Source: Hymenobacter sediminis
Lineage (GTDB): Bacteria; Bacteroidota; Bacteroidia; Cytophagales; Hymenobacteraceae
Assembly (NCBI RefSeq): GCF_003231285.1
Contig: NZ_QKNS01000004.1
Span: 186,001 to 250,000 of the forward strand
Reading direction: 5' to 3'
Length of the DNA: 64,000 nucleotides
Shown here: positions 54,158-62,683 of the stretch, piece by piece
Layout of the letters: each line of letters opens with the position of its first letter
Position numbering within the stretch: position 1 is the stretch's first letter
Notes under the pieces: model-generated
What the model was told of the DNA's origin: nothing
What the model saw: the letters and a program-made list of their open reading frames with translations, nothing else
Databases searched by the model: none
Made by a program: the position numbers and the translations under genes

Positions 54158-55291
54158 GTGCGCTATCTTCTCCGCAACTGCACCCTTTACACCGGAACTA
54201 CGGTGCTTCATCATCATGCCCTGCTTGTTCAGGAAGGCCGGATTGCAGCCATCTTACCCGAGTTGGTGGCCCCCGATGATGTGCTTGCAGTAGATGGGCG
54301 CGGCCTGAGCGTGGCACCGGGCCTGCTGGATTTGCAGATATACGGCGCCGAGGGGCAGCTTTTTTCGGTGTCACCAGGCGTCGAGTCACTGGAAGCGCTG
54401 GCCCGGCATACCTTCTGGCATGGCACTACTGGCTTCATGGCTACTATGCCCACTAACTCCCTGCATATGATGCACCGGGCACTGGAAGTAGGCCTGGAGT
54501 TTTGTAAACAGCAGCCGGGGTTATTGGGTATCCATCTGGAAGGCCCATACATCAACCCCGTTAAAAAAGGAGCCCACCAGGAAGAGTTTATTCATGCGCC
54601 TACGGTAGCAGAAATAGAGGAACTGCTTATGCGGGCCGATGGCATGCTAAAGATGATGACGCTAGCCCCTGAAGTTGCTACCCCTGCGGTTGTGGCCAAG
54701 CTGCGCGAGGCCGGGGTGATCCTGTCGGCGGGTCACTCTAATGCCACTTATGCCCAGGCTACAGCTGGTTTCCAGAACGGCTTTGGGGCCGCCACCCATC
54801 TGTTCAATGCTATGTCGGGGCTGCAGGGGCGAGAGCCGGGCTTGGTGGGGGCCGTGTATGATGCATCGGCGGCTCAAGCCAGCATCATTGCCGACGGTGT
54901 GCACTGCGACTTTGCCTCCGTGCGCATCAGCAAAAAGCTGATGTCAGAACGCCTGTTCCTAATTACCGATGCCGTTACGGAAAGCCAGCAGGGCGCTTAC
55001 CGCTTCCAGCGCCAAGGCAACCATTTCGTAGACGAGCAGGGCACCTTGGCAGGCTCGGCCTTGACGCTTCCCTTGGCCGTGCGCAACTGCGTGGAACAAG
55101 TAGGCTTGCCGCTGGCTGAGGCCCTTCGTATGGCTTCCCTTTATCCGGCTCGTGTGCTAGGACTCGACGACCAATTGGGCTTACTGGAAACAGGCTATAC
55201 CGCTGACTTTTGGCTGTTTGATGAGGATGTAAACCCTGTTGCTACGGCTCGCGCCGGCGAGCTAATGTGGCATTCAGAAAAGAGCAAATAA
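54158..55291 (+). CDS. nagA: N-acetylglucosamine-6-phosphate deacetylase
   Basis: A 377-residue amidohydrolase acting in amino-sugar and cell-wall recycling. The best start is GTG 54158 (V/MRYLLRNCTLYTG); the only in-frame ATG (54077) adds 27 residues unlike NagA. The first metal motif reads LDLQIYGAEG, with Gln as in E. coli NagA. Then come HLEGPYINPVKKGAH (metal Glu), SAGHSNATY and ATHLFNAM (metal His pair) and the catalytic Asp in LITDAV. No nagB or GlcNAc transporter is adjacent. Confidence 0.92.
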   Translation: MRYLLRNCTLYTGTTVLHHHALLVQEGRIAAILPELVAPDDVLAVDGRGLSVAPGLLDLQIYGAEGQLFSVSPGVESLEALARHTFWHGTTGFMATMPTNSLHMMHRALEVGLEFCKQQPGLLGIHLEGPYINPVKKGAHQEEFIHAPTVAEIEELLMRADGMLKMMTLAPEVATPAVVAKLREAGVILSAGHSNATYAQATAGFQNGFGAATHLFNAMSGLQGREPGLVGAVYDASAAQASIIADGVHCDFASVRISKKLMSERLFLITDAVTESQQGAYRFQRQGNHFVDEQGTLAGSALTLPLAVRNCVEQVGLPLAEALRMASLYPARVLGLDDQLGLLETGYTADFWLFDEDVNPVATARAGELMWHSEKSK

Positions 55292-55395
55292 GTGTGTGCT
55301 TCCGGCCGAAAACCTATTTTTCGCAGCAGTATTCCTACTTCCAACCAGTGGAATTAATTTACTGTCTATCCAGGATTACTGAGCTATAGCTCGTA

Positions 55396-55426
55396 TTGCA
55401 CAGAAGTAAGACTTCTGGTACTTTTG
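55396..55426 (+). promoter_or_regulatory. Promoter before the 55492 gene
   Basis: TTG at 55396-55398, 20-base spacer, TACTTTTG at 55419-55426. The expected start is near 55432. Confidence 0.65.
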
Positions 55427-55434
55427 AAGGACAT

Positions 55435-55473
55435 GCCCGTTTCAGCAACCGTACGGAAGCTGAGCGGGCTTTT
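55435..55473 (+). terminator. Hairpin with T run just after the 55 kb promoter
   Basis: Stem GCCCG-TTTCAGC/GCTGAG-CGGGC with a bulge, then TTTT. It could be the nagA terminator or an attenuator in the leader of the next gene. Confidence 0.6.
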
Positions 55474-55491
55474 CTCTATCCTAAGTTTTAA

Positions 55492-56061
55492 GTGCCTGTG
55501 CTGAAACGTTTACTTATTGTTACCCTCCTCACAACTACCTGTTTTTCGTTTGCCTCCGCCCAGGACGTTGCGACAACCGCTGCCGCTATGAACCTGAAAC
55601 CTGCTCCGTATGAGTATCGGCTTTCGGAGTTGGGCTTTGAGGAAACCTATGGCTTCAACGACACGGCCCGGGCCGTTATCCGGCTTTACTACGCCAAGTG
55701 GAAAACCGGCCTCAGGATTATGCAGTTTTCCGGGGCGCCGGTGCCTATCGTGAGCGTGCTGGGCAAACACTATAACCCTGATCCGCGCACGGGCGGCGTG
55801 GCCCCCAACTACAATTCCTATTACTATGACCCTTGGGTCGCCCCTGTGGCCTTCAGTCTCCTAGGCGTTTCGGCTTTTGGCTTTGGTAAGACTACCGCCT
55901 GGAATCGCAGGCAGCTTTACCATACCATCCGGCAGTACCGGGCCAGCCATCAGCTGCCCAAGCAAGTGACACCGGCTCTACTTACATCTTACCTGCGGAT
56001 TATAACTGAGGAGGATAACCAGCGCCTTCCTCCTCCCGCTGCCGCACGGCCTCAAAAGTGA
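55492..56061 (+). CDS. Secreted protein, unassigned
   Basis: A 189-residue exported protein with a signal peptide (about 1-24, ending FASAQD). The start is GTG (55492, or 55498). The mature part has ELGFEETYGFNDTARAVIRLYYAKWKTG, a Gly/Tyr/Asn stretch (NSYYYDPW), a hydrophobic segment (about 120-137) and a C-terminal helix region. It may be a single-pass protein. The last 62 bases overlap the end of the convergent methyltransferase gene. No family recognised. Confidence 0.6.
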   Translation: MPVLKRLLIVTLLTTTCFSFASAQDVATTAAAMNLKPAPYEYRLSELGFEETYGFNDTARAVIRLYYAKWKTGLRIMQFSGAPVPIVSVLGKHYNPDPRTGGVAPNYNSYYYDPWVAPVAFSLLGVSAFGFGKTTAWNRRQLYHTIRQYRASHQLPKQVTPALLTSYLRIITEEDNQRLPPPAAARPQK

Positions 56062-56833
56062 GGATGGCTGTGGCCGTACTCACATTCAATGAATCAATGG
56101 CGCCCCGCATAGGAATGATGATGGTATGGTCGCAGGCCTGCATCAGCTCAGGAGTCAGGCCATCGGCTTCGGTACCCATTACCAAGGCCGTTGGCCCGCG
56201 GAAGTCGCAGGTGGTATAAGGCACGGCGCGCTCGGTGAGGGCGGCGGCGTAGGTTTTAATACCCTTGCGCTGGCACCAATCCAGCAGCTCGGTGCGGGTA
56301 GTGGCAATGGTGGGCACCGTGAACGAGCACCCGATGCTGCTGCGGATAGCATTGGGGTTGAATAGGTCCGTGCGCGGGTCGCAGACGATGACGGCCGTCG
56401 CCTGGGCAGCATCAGCCGTGCGCAGAATAGCGCCCAGGTTGCCTGGTTTCTCCACGGCCTCCAGCACCAACAGCAGAGCTGCGGCTGGCAGTTGCAACTC
56501 GTCGAGGGTAAGGCGGGGTGGCTCAGCCAGGGCCAGCACTCCATCGGAACCTTCGCGGTAAGCTACTTTCTCAAACACCGCTTTTGATACATCGAACCAC
56601 TCGGTTTGCCCGCTGCCGAACAGTGTCCGCAGCTGCTGCAGCCGCTCGGGGCCGGCTAGGTCAGGGCACACGAACAGGGCGGGCACTACTACCCCTGCCC
56701 CGTGAGCAATAGTCAGTTCCCGCAGCCCCTCAATAATGGTCAGTCCCTGCGCACGCCGCTCCGAGGACTTCTGCTGGAGCTTGAGCAGGTTTTTGATGCG
56801 CGGATTCTGGGGGCTGGTAATCGGGTCGGGCAT
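56000..56833 (-). CDS. TrmH/SpoU-family RNA 2'-O-methyltransferase
   Basis: A 277-residue SPOUT methyltransferase. I start at ATG 56833 (MPDPITSPQNPRIKNLLKL), the usual substrate-binding opening. The three SpoU motifs are visible: LEAVEKPGNLGAILRTADA (about 125-143), LVMGTEADGLTPELM, and the knot-forming PMRGAIDSLNVSTATAIL. The target (rRNA or tRNA ribose) cannot be told. It ends inside the convergent gene at 55492 (62-base overlap) and is divergent from the histidine kinase. Confidence 0.92.
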   Translation of the reverse strand: MPDPITSPQNPRIKNLLKLQQKSSERRAQGLTIIEGLRELTIAHGAGVVVPALFVCPDLAGPERLQQLRTLFGSGQTEWFDVSKAVFEKVAYREGSDGVLALAEPPRLTLDELQLPAAALLLVLEAVEKPGNLGAILRTADAAQATAVIVCDPRTDLFNPNAIRSSIGCSFTVPTIATTRTELLDWCQRKGIKTYAAALTERAVPYTTCDFRGPTALVMGTEADGLTPELMQACDHTIIIPMRGAIDSLNVSTATAILTFEAVRQREEEGAGYPPQL

Positions 56834-56992
56834 GAGGGCAATGGCTGGCGATGAGGGGGTAGCAATGCTATGTGCACCGCTTTCCGGCCCGAAGATACGC
56901 ACCCTACCTGCCTCAGCCCAGGAAAAGGCATGCAGCAAAGCGACTCAGCCCGTACCTTGCAGACCGTAATTTTTTTGGCAGCACTACTACCT

Positions 56993-58477
56993 ATGGGGCT
57001 CAAGCTAAACACCAAAATCATTCTGGGCTTCATCATTGCCGTAGGCGTGCTGCTGCTGACCTCAGCGGTATCGTGGTACAGCATTCAGCAACTGGCCTAC
57101 TACACGCAGCGGGTGGAGCACACCTATCAGGTGTTGCAGGGCACGGCTAACCTGCGCACCCACATGCGCGATGCCCAAAGTCACATTCGTAGCTACTTGC
57201 TGCTCAACGATACGTCGGCCCTGACCAGCTTCCGGCGGGTATTGCCCGAGTCGGAGGCTGATTATCAGCTCCTGCGCAGCTTCACTTTCGACAATCCAAG
57301 TCAGCAGTACCGGCTCGATACGCTGCATAAGACAATGGCCGCCGAAATAGCCTACCTCAGCCAGTGGCCCCAACGCACCCCAAGCAATGAGGCCGTGCGG
57401 GAGCTGGTACGCGGCGACCAGAACCGGCAGCAACAGCTCCGGAACTTGCTGAACCGTATGCACTCCGAGGAGCAAGCCCTACTGCGGGAGCGGCGGAAGC
57501 AGCAGGATTTCTTTGAAAACACTACCCCCCTGGCCATTGTCGTATCGGCGGTGCTGGCGGCCATCATTGTGCTGTGGCTTTTTCGGAAAATCACGAAGGA
57601 AGTGCGAGCCAATGAGGAGTTGCAGCAGGAACTGGCCCGTAACAACGATGCGGTAGCCCGGCGCATTCACATCATTGAGGAGCTAGCCAACAAAGTGGTG
57701 GAGGGCGACTACTCGGTGCAAATAACCGACGTGGAAAAAGACAGCCTCGGCAACTTAGCTACAGCTCTCAACCGCATGACCCAGACCCTGGATACCAGCT
57801 TCACGGCCCTGGAAAACCGCAACCGCGAGCTAGACCAATTTGCCTACGTGGCCTCTCACGACCTGAAAGCGCCCCTGCGTGGGGTAGTAACGGTGGTAAA
57901 ATGGATTGAGGACGAACTGCCCCACGAGCTGAGCCCCCAGATGCGCCAGTACCTCGACATGATGAAGGGCCGGCTGCACCGCCTCGAAGACCTGATTAAT
58001 GGCTTGCTGGCTTATGCCCGCGCCGGCCGCACCGAGCAGCCGCTAGAGCCTGTGGAGGTACAGCAGCTGATACAGGAAGTTTCCGAGCTAGTGGTTCCGC
58101 CCACGTTCCGGGTGGAAACGCCTACCTCCCTGCCTACGTTTAACACCGACCGCCTCAGCCTGCAGCAGGTATTTACCAACCTGATGGGCAACGCCGCCAA
58201 ATATCACAACCGCCCCGACGGCCTGATTACCGTAAGCTGCCGAGACATTGGTGAGTGCTACGAGTTTCGGGTGCAAGACGACGGCCCCGGTATTGCGCCG
58301 CAGTTTCACCAGAAGGTTTTCCTGATGTTTCAAACCTTACGCGACCGAAACACCGCGGAAAGCACCGGCATTGGCCTGAGCATCGTAAAACGCATCATCG
58401 AAGAAAAGAAAGGTACCATTCACATCGAATCGGAAGAAGGCGCCGGGGCCACTTTCGTTTTCACTTGGCCCAAATAG
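56993..58477 (+). CDS. CHASE3-like sensor histidine kinase
   Basis: A 494-residue two-helix membrane kinase. I start at ATG 56993 (MGLKLNTKIILGFIIAVGV), giving a first helix of about 8-28. A periplasmic four-helix sensor (about 30-175) resembles CHASE3 (RSYLLLNDTSALTSF, SEEQALLRERR). A second helix (about 182-200) is followed by a HAMP-like segment (about 225-275), a HisKA dimerisation helix with the phospho-His in YVASHDLKAPLRG (about 298) and the ATPase domain (NLMGNAAKYHNRPDG, VQDDGPGIAP, TGIGLSIVKRIIEEKKG). A linked response regulator follows. Confidence 0.93.
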   Translation: MGLKLNTKIILGFIIAVGVLLLTSAVSWYSIQQLAYYTQRVEHTYQVLQGTANLRTHMRDAQSHIRSYLLLNDTSALTSFRRVLPESEADYQLLRSFTFDNPSQQYRLDTLHKTMAAEIAYLSQWPQRTPSNEAVRELVRGDQNRQQQLRNLLNRMHSEEQALLRERRKQQDFFENTTPLAIVVSAVLAAIIVLWLFRKITKEVRANEELQQELARNNDAVARRIHIIEELANKVVEGDYSVQITDVEKDSLGNLATALNRMTQTLDTSFTALENRNRELDQFAYVASHDLKAPLRGVVTVVKWIEDELPHELSPQMRQYLDMMKGRLHRLEDLINGLLAYARAGRTEQPLEPVEVQQLIQEVSELVVPPTFRVETPTSLPTFNTDRLSLQQVFTNLMGNAAKYHNRPDGLITVSCRDIGECYEFRVQDDGPGIAPQFHQKVFLMFQTLRDRNTAESTGIGLSIVKRIIEEKKGTIHIESEEGAGATFVFTWPK

Positions 58478-58568
58478 GAAATGGTAAAGCGGTGGGGTTG
58501 ACGCTCAGGCAGCGCGAACACGCCGGTAAAATCTTGTCACCATTTCACCACCTCACTATCTCACCTCA
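58478..58568. repeat. Facing octamer arrays between kinase and regulator genes
   Basis: Left 58478-58501 includes AAATGGT, AAAGCGGT, GGGGTTGA. Right 58537-58568 reads TCACCATT, TCACCACC, TCACTATC, TCACCTCA in inverse orientation and runs into the regulator ATG. The right is clearly periodic; the left is weaker. Confidence 0.65.
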
Positions 58569-58978
58569 TGCGCTCTGTACTACTCGTTGAAGACGATTTT
58601 TTTGACACGATGACGGCCCAGAAGGCCTTTGAGAAATTCAGCGTTCCGCATAAACTGTATACAGCTTTCAATGGGCTGGAAGCGCTGGACATGCTACTAG
58701 GCAGCAATGGCGTAGAGCCCATCCGTCCCTTGCCTGAGGTGATTCTGCTGGATTTGAACATGCCCAAGATGAACGGGCACGAGTTTCTGGCCGAAATCCG
58801 AAATCATCCGGAGCTGAGTACCATTCCGGTTTTCATCACCACTACCTCGGGCATGGATGTGGACCGCCTGAACGCCCAGAACTTGGGGGTCAGCGGCTAT
58901 ATCCTGAAACCCCTGGATTTTGAAACCAGCGCCAATATGGTAGACAGCATCAACCTGCTGGAAAAATTGCTGCGCTAA
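58568..58978 (+). CDS. Stand-alone response regulator (CheY/Rcp1-like)
   Basis: A 136-residue receiver domain without an output domain. The acidic pocket is in LLVEDDFFD, the phospho-acceptor Asp in ILLDLNMPKMNG (about 58) and the conserved Lys in GYILKPLDFE. The long alpha4-beta5 region and the two-Asp DD start fit receivers that pair with phytochrome-type or CHASE kinases. It lies 90 bases after the kinase and almost certainly receives its phosphate. With no DNA-binding domain, it must act through protein contacts or a phosphorelay. Confidence 0.92.
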   Translation: MRSVLLVEDDFFDTMTAQKAFEKFSVPHKLYTAFNGLEALDMLLGSNGVEPIRPLPEVILLDLNMPKMNGHEFLAEIRNHPELSTIPVFITTTSGMDVDRLNAQNLGVSGYILKPLDFETSANMVDSINLLEKLLR

Positions 58979-59373
58979 AGCACAGGGCAATTAAAGAGAG
59001 TAAGTAATGAGTGAAAAGAGCTGCTATTGCTCGTGAGGCTCAGAACAACGTAGCGAAAAACCCACTTCTATCCATACCTCTTTGTAGGCATAGGCCTTAG
59101 TAAAACAAGGTAGGTAGGCGGGGTTATGCAACCATTTGGGGGTAGGCGGAATCTGCTGAGAATACAGCAGACTCTTGGTTCTTTTCCGGCTATGAAGGTT
59201 GCTTATACAGCGAAAACGGATTATTTCGTTTGCTTCGTAGGCCGGGCACCTTCGCCGGGGGCTGGCTGTTAGCATGGAACTCGTCGGTACTGCAGCCCGC
59301 AGAGTGTAGCTGTTCCCACAGATTCCTGTTCCGGCGCCTGTTTCCTCCCGACTTTACCGCTTTACTTGCCTGT
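58979..59373. other. 395-bp intergenic region
   Basis: No convincing gene, terminator or promoter. It holds one GGGGTAG heptamer near 59141. The frame of the next gene remains open upstream but has no signal peptide until 59374. Confidence 0.5.
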
Positions 59374-60315
59374 ATGTCGTTTCGCTCTCTCTCCCTATTG
59401 CTGCTGTGCACGGTGGCAGTGCCTGCTCTCGCCCAGCAAACTCCACGCGAGCTAAATACCTTGCCCGGCGCGCCCCGCCCGGTCCCTACCCCACCGGCCA
59501 CCGTTAACCCGGCCCCGGCCGCTACTCCGGCTGCCCCCGCGCCGGCTCCAACGGCTGTGGCTCCGCCCGCAGTGCCGGATTCTGCGCGCCGCCAGGCGCC
59601 GGCACAGGCGCAGTTGCCGCCGGCCAACACCACCCGCTACGCCGTAGGCCTCAAAAACGGCCAGGTGCTGCGCGGCTACGATGTAGAGTTGAAGCAGCCT
59701 TTGCTCGGCCGCACCTTCGTGCTGGTTGACGGGCAGCAGCGCCTCGACTTGAACGACGTGCGCTACTACGAGGATGAAACCGGCTTCTATGTGCGTACTA
59801 CCCTGCCCGGCCGCTCGAAGCGCGAAAGCACTCTGCGCCGCGACCGGGTGGGCCGCATCAGCCTCTACTCTATTACCAGCCAGCAGTACATGAACAACCC
59901 CTACGGCTACAGCCCTTACGGCATGGGCCGCTATGGCTACGGCTACCCTTACGGCGGCTATGGTGGGTTTGGGGGCTACCGCACGGTGCGCCAGGAGTAT
60001 TTCAGCAAAGACAACGGCCCTATTCAGGACCTAAGCATCCGGAACCTGCAGCTAGCTACTACTGATAACCCCGGTGCCCAGCAACTGCTGGCCAACGCCC
60101 GGCGCTACCAGCGCATCACCACCCTCAGCTACATTGGGGCAGGCGGGCTGATGCTGGCCGGGGTGCTTTCCAGCTTCGGCGGCAACAACGGCTTCTCGGT
60201 GTCGCCGCTGATGTACGCGGCCATTCCGCTGGCCGTGGTGCCGCTGGTTATTGGCGGCAAGCAGCAAAACAACGTCCGGCAGGCAGTGCTGCTCTATAAC
60301 CGGGGAAATCTGTAA
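59374..60315 (+). CDS. Secreted Pro/Ala-rich and Gly/Tyr-rich protein, unassigned
   Basis: A 313-residue exported protein from ATG 59374 with a signal peptide (about 1-20, ending ALAQQ). A long Pro/Ala/Thr linker covers about 35-90. A beta-rich stretch (about 90-170) has GLKNGQVLRGYDVELKQPLLG and FVLVDGQQRL. A Gly/Tyr-rich segment (about 178-208, NPYGYSPYGMGRYGYGYPYG, read in part) comes before two hydrophobic helices (about 260-280 and 290-305). The combination suggests an envelope protein. The family is not recognised. A terminator follows. Confidence 0.65.
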   Translation: MSFRSLSLLLLCTVAVPALAQQTPRELNTLPGAPRPVPTPPATVNPAPAATPAAPAPAPTAVAPPAVPDSARRQAPAQAQLPPANTTRYAVGLKNGQVLRGYDVELKQPLLGRTFVLVDGQQRLDLNDVRYYEDETGFYVRTTLPGRSKRESTLRRDRVGRISLYSITSQQYMNNPYGYSPYGMGRYGYGYPYGGYGGFGGYRTVRQEYFSKDNGPIQDLSIRNLQLATTDNPGAQQLLANARRYQRITTLSYIGAGGLMLAGVLSSFGGNNGFSVSPLMYAAIPLAVVPLVIGGKQQNNVRQAVLLYNRGNL

Positions 60316-60334
60316 CCAGCTTTTGTATTTTTAG

Positions 60335-60367
60335 AAAAGCCCTGGCCTTATAAGCCGGGGCTTTTTT
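60335..60367 (+). terminator. Terminator before the nth-like gene
   Basis: AAAAGCCCTGGC/GCCGGGGCTTTTTT with a 7-base loop; one mismatch in the stem. Confidence 0.85.
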
Positions 60368-60372
60368 GTAGG

Positions 60373-61146
60373 ATGAGCTTAACCCCTTCCCCGGCTTGTT
60401 GCGTACGCATTAGGGTGGCATCCTCTTCCCTACCCCTGACCTCCGATCCAACCTTTTTTGCCCGCCAAGAGCTGGCTCTGTGGGCGCACGAGCGGCTATG
60501 CGCGGAGTACGGAGCACCCTTCCGGTTTTTCAGCTCCAAAGACCCGCTCAGCGAGCTGATCAGTTCCATGCTCTCGCACCGCACCCGCAACCAAGATTCG
60601 CATCGGGCCTACCAGCAGCTGCGGGCCCGCTTCCCTACCTGGGACCTAGTGCGCGACGCGCCCACCGCTGAGGTAGAGGAAGCCATCAGCCCGTGTACCT
60701 GGCCAGAGCAAAAAGCGCCGCGCCTGCAGCAGGTGCTGCGCGAGGTAAGCCAGCGCTGCGGCGGGCCCTGCAACCTGGAGTTTCTGGCCGAGCTACCCAT
60801 TCCGGAGGCGCGGGCCTGGTTGGAGGAGCTGCCGGGGGTAGGCCGCAAAACCAGCGCCGCCGTACTCCTGTTCAGTACCCTGCGCCTGCCGGCCATGCCC
60901 GTCGATAGTCATCACCACCGCGTGGCCCAGCGCCTGGGGCTGATTGGTCCGAAAGTAGGCGAAGCAGCTGCACACGCCCTTCTGGAAGCCCTGCTCCCGG
61001 TGGGCTGGGATGCCCAGCAGGTATACGACCACCACGAGGCCCTGATGTTTCATGGGCAAAAATGCTGCTACTTTCACACCCCCGCCTGCGGCCGCTGCGT
61101 AGTCCTGAGTCGCTGCCCTTTCGGGCAGGCTCGCGTGAACACCTAA
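60373..61146 (+). CDS. Endonuclease III-family DNA glycosylase/lyase
   Basis: A 257-residue Nth-type base-excision enzyme. The helix-hairpin-helix LPGVGRKTSAAVLLF (about 155-170) holds the catalytic Lys, and the catalytic Asp is in MPVDSHHHRVAQRLG. The C-terminal [4Fe-4S] site fits the Cx6Cx2Cx5C spacing (CYFHTPACGRCVVLSRC). The sequence around DSHHHR differs from the canonical DTHVFR, so this may be an Nth paralogue and not the main enzyme. It begins a run of same-strand genes. Confidence 0.87.
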   Translation: MSLTPSPACCVRIRVASSSLPLTSDPTFFARQELALWAHERLCAEYGAPFRFFSSKDPLSELISSMLSHRTRNQDSHRAYQQLRARFPTWDLVRDAPTAEVEEAISPCTWPEQKAPRLQQVLREVSQRCGGPCNLEFLAELPIPEARAWLEELPGVGRKTSAAVLLFSTLRLPAMPVDSHHHRVAQRLGLIGPKVGEAAAHALLEALLPVGWDAQQVYDHHEALMFHGQKCCYFHTPACGRCVVLSRCPFGQARVNT

Positions 61147-61192
61147 CCTCTCCTACCCTGTCCTCGTCCCGCAACCTCCTCCTTTTCTAGTC

Positions 61193-61393
61193 ATGAAAAC
61201 GACCTACGGCCTGCCTGCTTTGCTTTCCGCTTTTTTCCCTGGCCTGGGCCAGTTGGTAAAGGGCCAGATTCTGAAGGCTATTCTTATTTGGCTGGTGGGC
61301 GGAGCTGTTGGGTTTCTGCTTGGCTGGACGATTATCGTGCCCGTGGCCCTCTGGGCCTGGAACGTGTACGATGCTTACAACGACCCCGCTTAA
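61193..61393 (+). CDS. Small hydrophobic protein, unassigned
   Basis: A 66-residue protein with two likely membrane segments (about 5-22 and 28-55). The first holds an FFPGLGQLVKGQ turn, which recurs in small TM2-like proteins. The C-terminus is polar (WNVYDAYNDPA). It lies 46 bases after the nth-like gene and 3 bases before the DUF167 gene, so it is likely in one transcript. Function unknown. Confidence 0.65.
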   Translation: MKTTYGLPALLSAFFPGLGQLVKGQILKAILIWLVGGAVGFLLGWTIIVPVALWAWNVYDAYNDPA

Positions 61394-61396
61394 CCC

Positions 61397-61666
61397 GTGC
61401 CGGTTCTGCACCTGAAAGCCAAACCCAACGGCCGCCGCAACCAGCTGGAAATTGCTCCCGATGGCAGCGTAACCGTGCGCCTGAACGCGCCCGCCCAGGA
61501 TGGCAAGGCCAACGCCTGCCTGCTCAGCTACCTCTCTGACGTATTCGGGGTAGCAAAATCCAGCCTGACGCTGCTCAGCGGGCACACTGCACCATTCAAG
61601 AAAGTAGAGGTAGGCGGCCTCTCTCCCGATGAGTTTGAAGCGGTGTTAGCCCGTTTTCGGGGGTAG
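61397..61666 (+). CDS. DUF167/UPF0235 (YggU-like) protein
   Basis: An 89-residue protein starting at GTG 61397, 3 bases after the previous stop, so coupled. The family hallmarks are KPNGRRNQL, VTVRLNAPAQDGKANACLLSYL (read in part), KSSLTLLSGHTAPFKKV. DUF167 has a small alpha/beta fold of unknown activity; it is widespread and often near membrane-protein genes such as YggT. The stop codon is part of a GGGGTAG heptamer. Confidence 0.88.
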   Translation: MPVLHLKAKPNGRRNQLEIAPDGSVTVRLNAPAQDGKANACLLSYLSDVFGVAKSSLTLLSGHTAPFKKVEVGGLSPDEFEAVLARFRG

Positions 61667-61767
61667 GCAAAGTCGGAGAAAGGTGCATCCTTCCGCGAAG
61701 AGGCTGCGTTGAACGGTTCAGTTCCGGCTTCTGCCGTGTCCCGTCTCTCCCTCTCCCCTCATTTTCT

Positions 61768-62568
61768 ATGTTTGACTTCCCTACTTGGGCCGTAGCTGGC
61801 TTCTGGGGCCTGGTTTCGGGCTCGGCTTTGCTGCTGGGGGCCGCTACCGGCTATTTCGCCCGCGTTCCGCAGCGGCTTATTGCGGCCATCATGGCCTTTG
61901 GCAGCGGCGTCCTGATTTCCACGCTTTCCCTGGAGCTGATGGAAGAAGCCTACAAGAAAGGGGGCTTCGGCGCTACGGCCAGTGGTTTTGTGGGTGGGGC
62001 CGCTGCGTACACTTTAGCTAACTGGCTGCTGGCCCGCCACGGCGCCAAACATCGCAAGCGCTCCGGTGAGCACCAGGCTCAGGAGCGCCAAGCCGTGCAG
62101 GAAGGCCAAACCGAAGCCGCCCCCTCGGGCTCCGACAACGGCATGGCCCTGGCCATTGGCGCCCTGCTCGACGGAATTCCCGAAAGCATTGTCATTGGCC
62201 TGAGCATGCTGACGGGCGGCGCGGTAAGCATGGTGGCCGTAGTAGCCATTTTCTTGAGCAACCTACCCGAAGGCCTGAGCAGCGCCGCCGGCATGCGCAA
62301 GGCGGGCCGTACCCCAGCTTATGTGCTGGGCCTTTGGGCCGGTATTGCCTTAATTTCCGGGGTAGCCTCCTTGGTGGGCTACTCCGTGTTCAGTGGGTTT
62401 TCAGAGGAAGTTATAGCCGCTACCATGGCCGTATCGGCAGGGGCGGTGCTGGCTATGGTGGCCGACACCATGATTCCGGAAGCCTTCGAAGTAGCCCACA
62501 ATTTCACGGGCCTGATTACAGTGCTGGGGTTCCTGGTGTCGTTTGTGCTGAGCAAAATGGGAGGTTAG
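61768..62568 (+). CDS. ZIP-family metal transporter
   Basis: A 266-residue permease with about eight membrane helices. A Lys/Arg/Gln-rich cytoplasmic loop (about 90-125) separates helices III and IV. The metal-binding helices are ALLDGIPESIVIGL and FLSNLPEGLSSAAGM, where ZIPs carry the HxxxE-type motifs; here the first position is Asp, as in the GufA-like branch. It probably carries zinc or another divalent ion into the cytosol. Confidence 0.88.
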   Translation: MFDFPTWAVAGFWGLVSGSALLLGAATGYFARVPQRLIAAIMAFGSGVLISTLSLELMEEAYKKGGFGATASGFVGGAAAYTLANWLLARHGAKHRKRSGEHQAQERQAVQEGQTEAAPSGSDNGMALAIGALLDGIPESIVIGLSMLTGGAVSMVAVVAIFLSNLPEGLSSAAGMRKAGRTPAYVLGLWAGIALISGVASLVGYSVFSGFSEEVIAATMAVSAGAVLAMVADTMIPEAFEVAHNFTGLITVLGFLVSFVLSKMGG

Positions 62569-62683
62569 CGGCCCTTAGAGGGGTAGGCCCCTACCCCGGT
62601 TTTCGGTCAGAACCTGACTCAGCCATTCCGGCGGGGCGTAAATCTGCGTAGCTTGCAGCTATTGACCTATTGTAAGAATACCT

